Source: an uncultured Ruminococcus sp.
GTDB taxonomy: Bacteria > Bacillota > Clostridia > UBA1212 > UBA1255
Direction: 5' to 3'
DNA: 6,343 nt
NCBI GenBank assembly: GCA_902782885.1
Contig: CACZOW010000281.1
Location: forward strand, 1 to 6,343
How positions within the stretch are numbered: the stretch's first letter is position 1; each line of letters starts with the position of its first letter. Below, one piece after another: positions 5,853 to 6,343 of the stretch. The translations under genes were made by a program, and so were the position numbers. The notes under the pieces are model-generated. The model did no database searches, was not told where the DNA came from, and saw only the letters and a list, made by a program, of their open reading frames with translations.

Positions 5853-6343
5853 TTGGAGACTGAAAAGACTGACGGCATCGTATGCAGTGTCGTTGTCCCG
5901 CTATACAATGAAGAAGAGGTAATAGGCGAGAGCTATAAACGGCTCACGGCGGTGATGGAGGGCGAAGGCATCTCCTACGAACTGATTATGGTCAACGACG
6001 GCAGCCGCGACCGCACGGAGGAACTTGCCCGCGCCATCTGTACCGCGGACAAACGCGTGAAGCTGATCAATTTTGCCCGCAATTTCGGTCACCAGACCGC
6101 CATTACCGCCGGCATGGACGCGGCGGGGGGACAATGCGTGGTCGTTATTGACGCCGACCTCCAGGACCCGCCGGAAGTGATCCCGGAAATGCTGGCAAAG
6201 TGGCGCGAGGGCATCGACGTCGTATACGGCAAGCGCATCTCCCGCGAAGGCGAGACGTTCTTCAAAAAATTCACTGCCAAAACGTTCTATCGGACGCTCA
6301 ATAAAATGACCGACGTGGACATCCCGGTGGATACCGGCGATTT
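5853..6343 (+). CDS. GtrB/DPM1-type polyprenyl-phosphate glycosyltransferase (GT2), 3'-truncated by the window
   Basis: The first 163 codons are present and the gene runs off the window end. The protein is a GT-A fold family 2 transferase of the DPM1/GtrB/ArnC group, which makes a lipid-linked monosaccharide from a nucleotide sugar and undecaprenyl phosphate at the cytoplasmic face. Visible motifs: SVVVPLYNEEEV (12-23), VNDGSRDRT (47-55), NFARNFGHQTAITAG (73-87), IDADLQDPPE (99-108, with the metal- and donor-binding DAD), and YGKRISREGE (125-134) leading to IPVDTGD (157-163), as in bactoprenol glucosyl/mannosyl transferases. Relatives usually have about 300-330 residues with two C-terminal membrane helices, which would lie beyond this window. 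The start is TTG with AGAAGGTG before it and its own promoter. The enzyme is the natural supplier of the lipid-linked sugar donor for the two GT-C enzymes upstream. Whether the sugar is mannose, glucose or another cannot be read from the sequence. Confidence 0.9.
   Translation, partial: METEKTDGIVCSVVVPLYNEEEVIGESYKRLTAVMEGEGISYELIMVNDGSRDRTEELARAICTADKRVKLINFARNFGHQTAITAGMDAAGGQCVVVIDADLQDPPEVIPEMLAKWREGIDVVYGKRISREGETFFKKFTAKTFYRTLNKMTDVDIPVDTGD

Noticed and set aside
5775..5855. Possible fusion of the Pmt-like and GT2 genes by TGA readthrough, since both are in the same frame with no other stop in between
   Set aside because: TGA also ends the other two genes at well-supported positions, the intervening bases are fully explained by a promoter and ribosome binding site, and the Pmt-like protein ends with a normal-looking C-terminus.

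Overview
The window reads as a cell-envelope glycosylation locus from a Gram-positive-type bacterium, most likely an uncultured member of the Clostridia or a related Firmicutes lineage. The reasons are consensus sigma-A-type promoters, strong Shine-Dalgarno sites, a bactofilin-like protein whose C-terminal motif recalls Paenibacillus/Clostridia homologues, and bacterial Pmt-type and GtrB-type enzymes. The coding part is GC-rich by eye. This placement is inferred from protein flavour and no search was run.

Layout: bases 1-120 are AT-rich and non-coding. They hold a dense cluster of short direct and inverted repeats, then a very good promoter (TCGACA, 17 bp, TATAAT). From this promoter runs a tightly packed three-gene operon in which both junctions are 4-base ATGA overlaps. 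The genes are a TTG-started bactofilin-like beta-helical protein (152-871), a large polytopic GT-C glycosyltransferase with an extracytoplasmic jelly-roll-like domain (868-3234), and a second large polytopic glycosyltransferase of the Pmt/GT39 family with a similar N-terminal ectodomain and an additional discoidin-like insert (3231-5777). A 75-base gap contains a second near-perfect promoter (TTGACA, 17 bp, TATACT). It drives a TTG-started GT2 polyprenyl-phosphate sugar synthase of the DPM1/GtrB type (5853 to beyond the window end).

Working model (inference): the GT2 enzyme loads a sugar onto undecaprenyl phosphate on the cytoplasmic face. After flipping, the two GT-C enzymes use the lipid-linked sugar outside the membrane to glycosylate a protein or cell-wall/surface polymer. 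Their paralogous ectodomains may bind the acceptor glycan. The bactofilin-like protein, translationally coupled to them, may organise the enzymes at a membrane site. The most notable points are the shared, unusual ectodomain-plus-GT-C design of two otherwise different glycosyltransferases, the large insert between the first core helix and the catalytic Asp-Glu of the Pmt enzyme, and the physical linkage to a polymer-forming scaffold protein.
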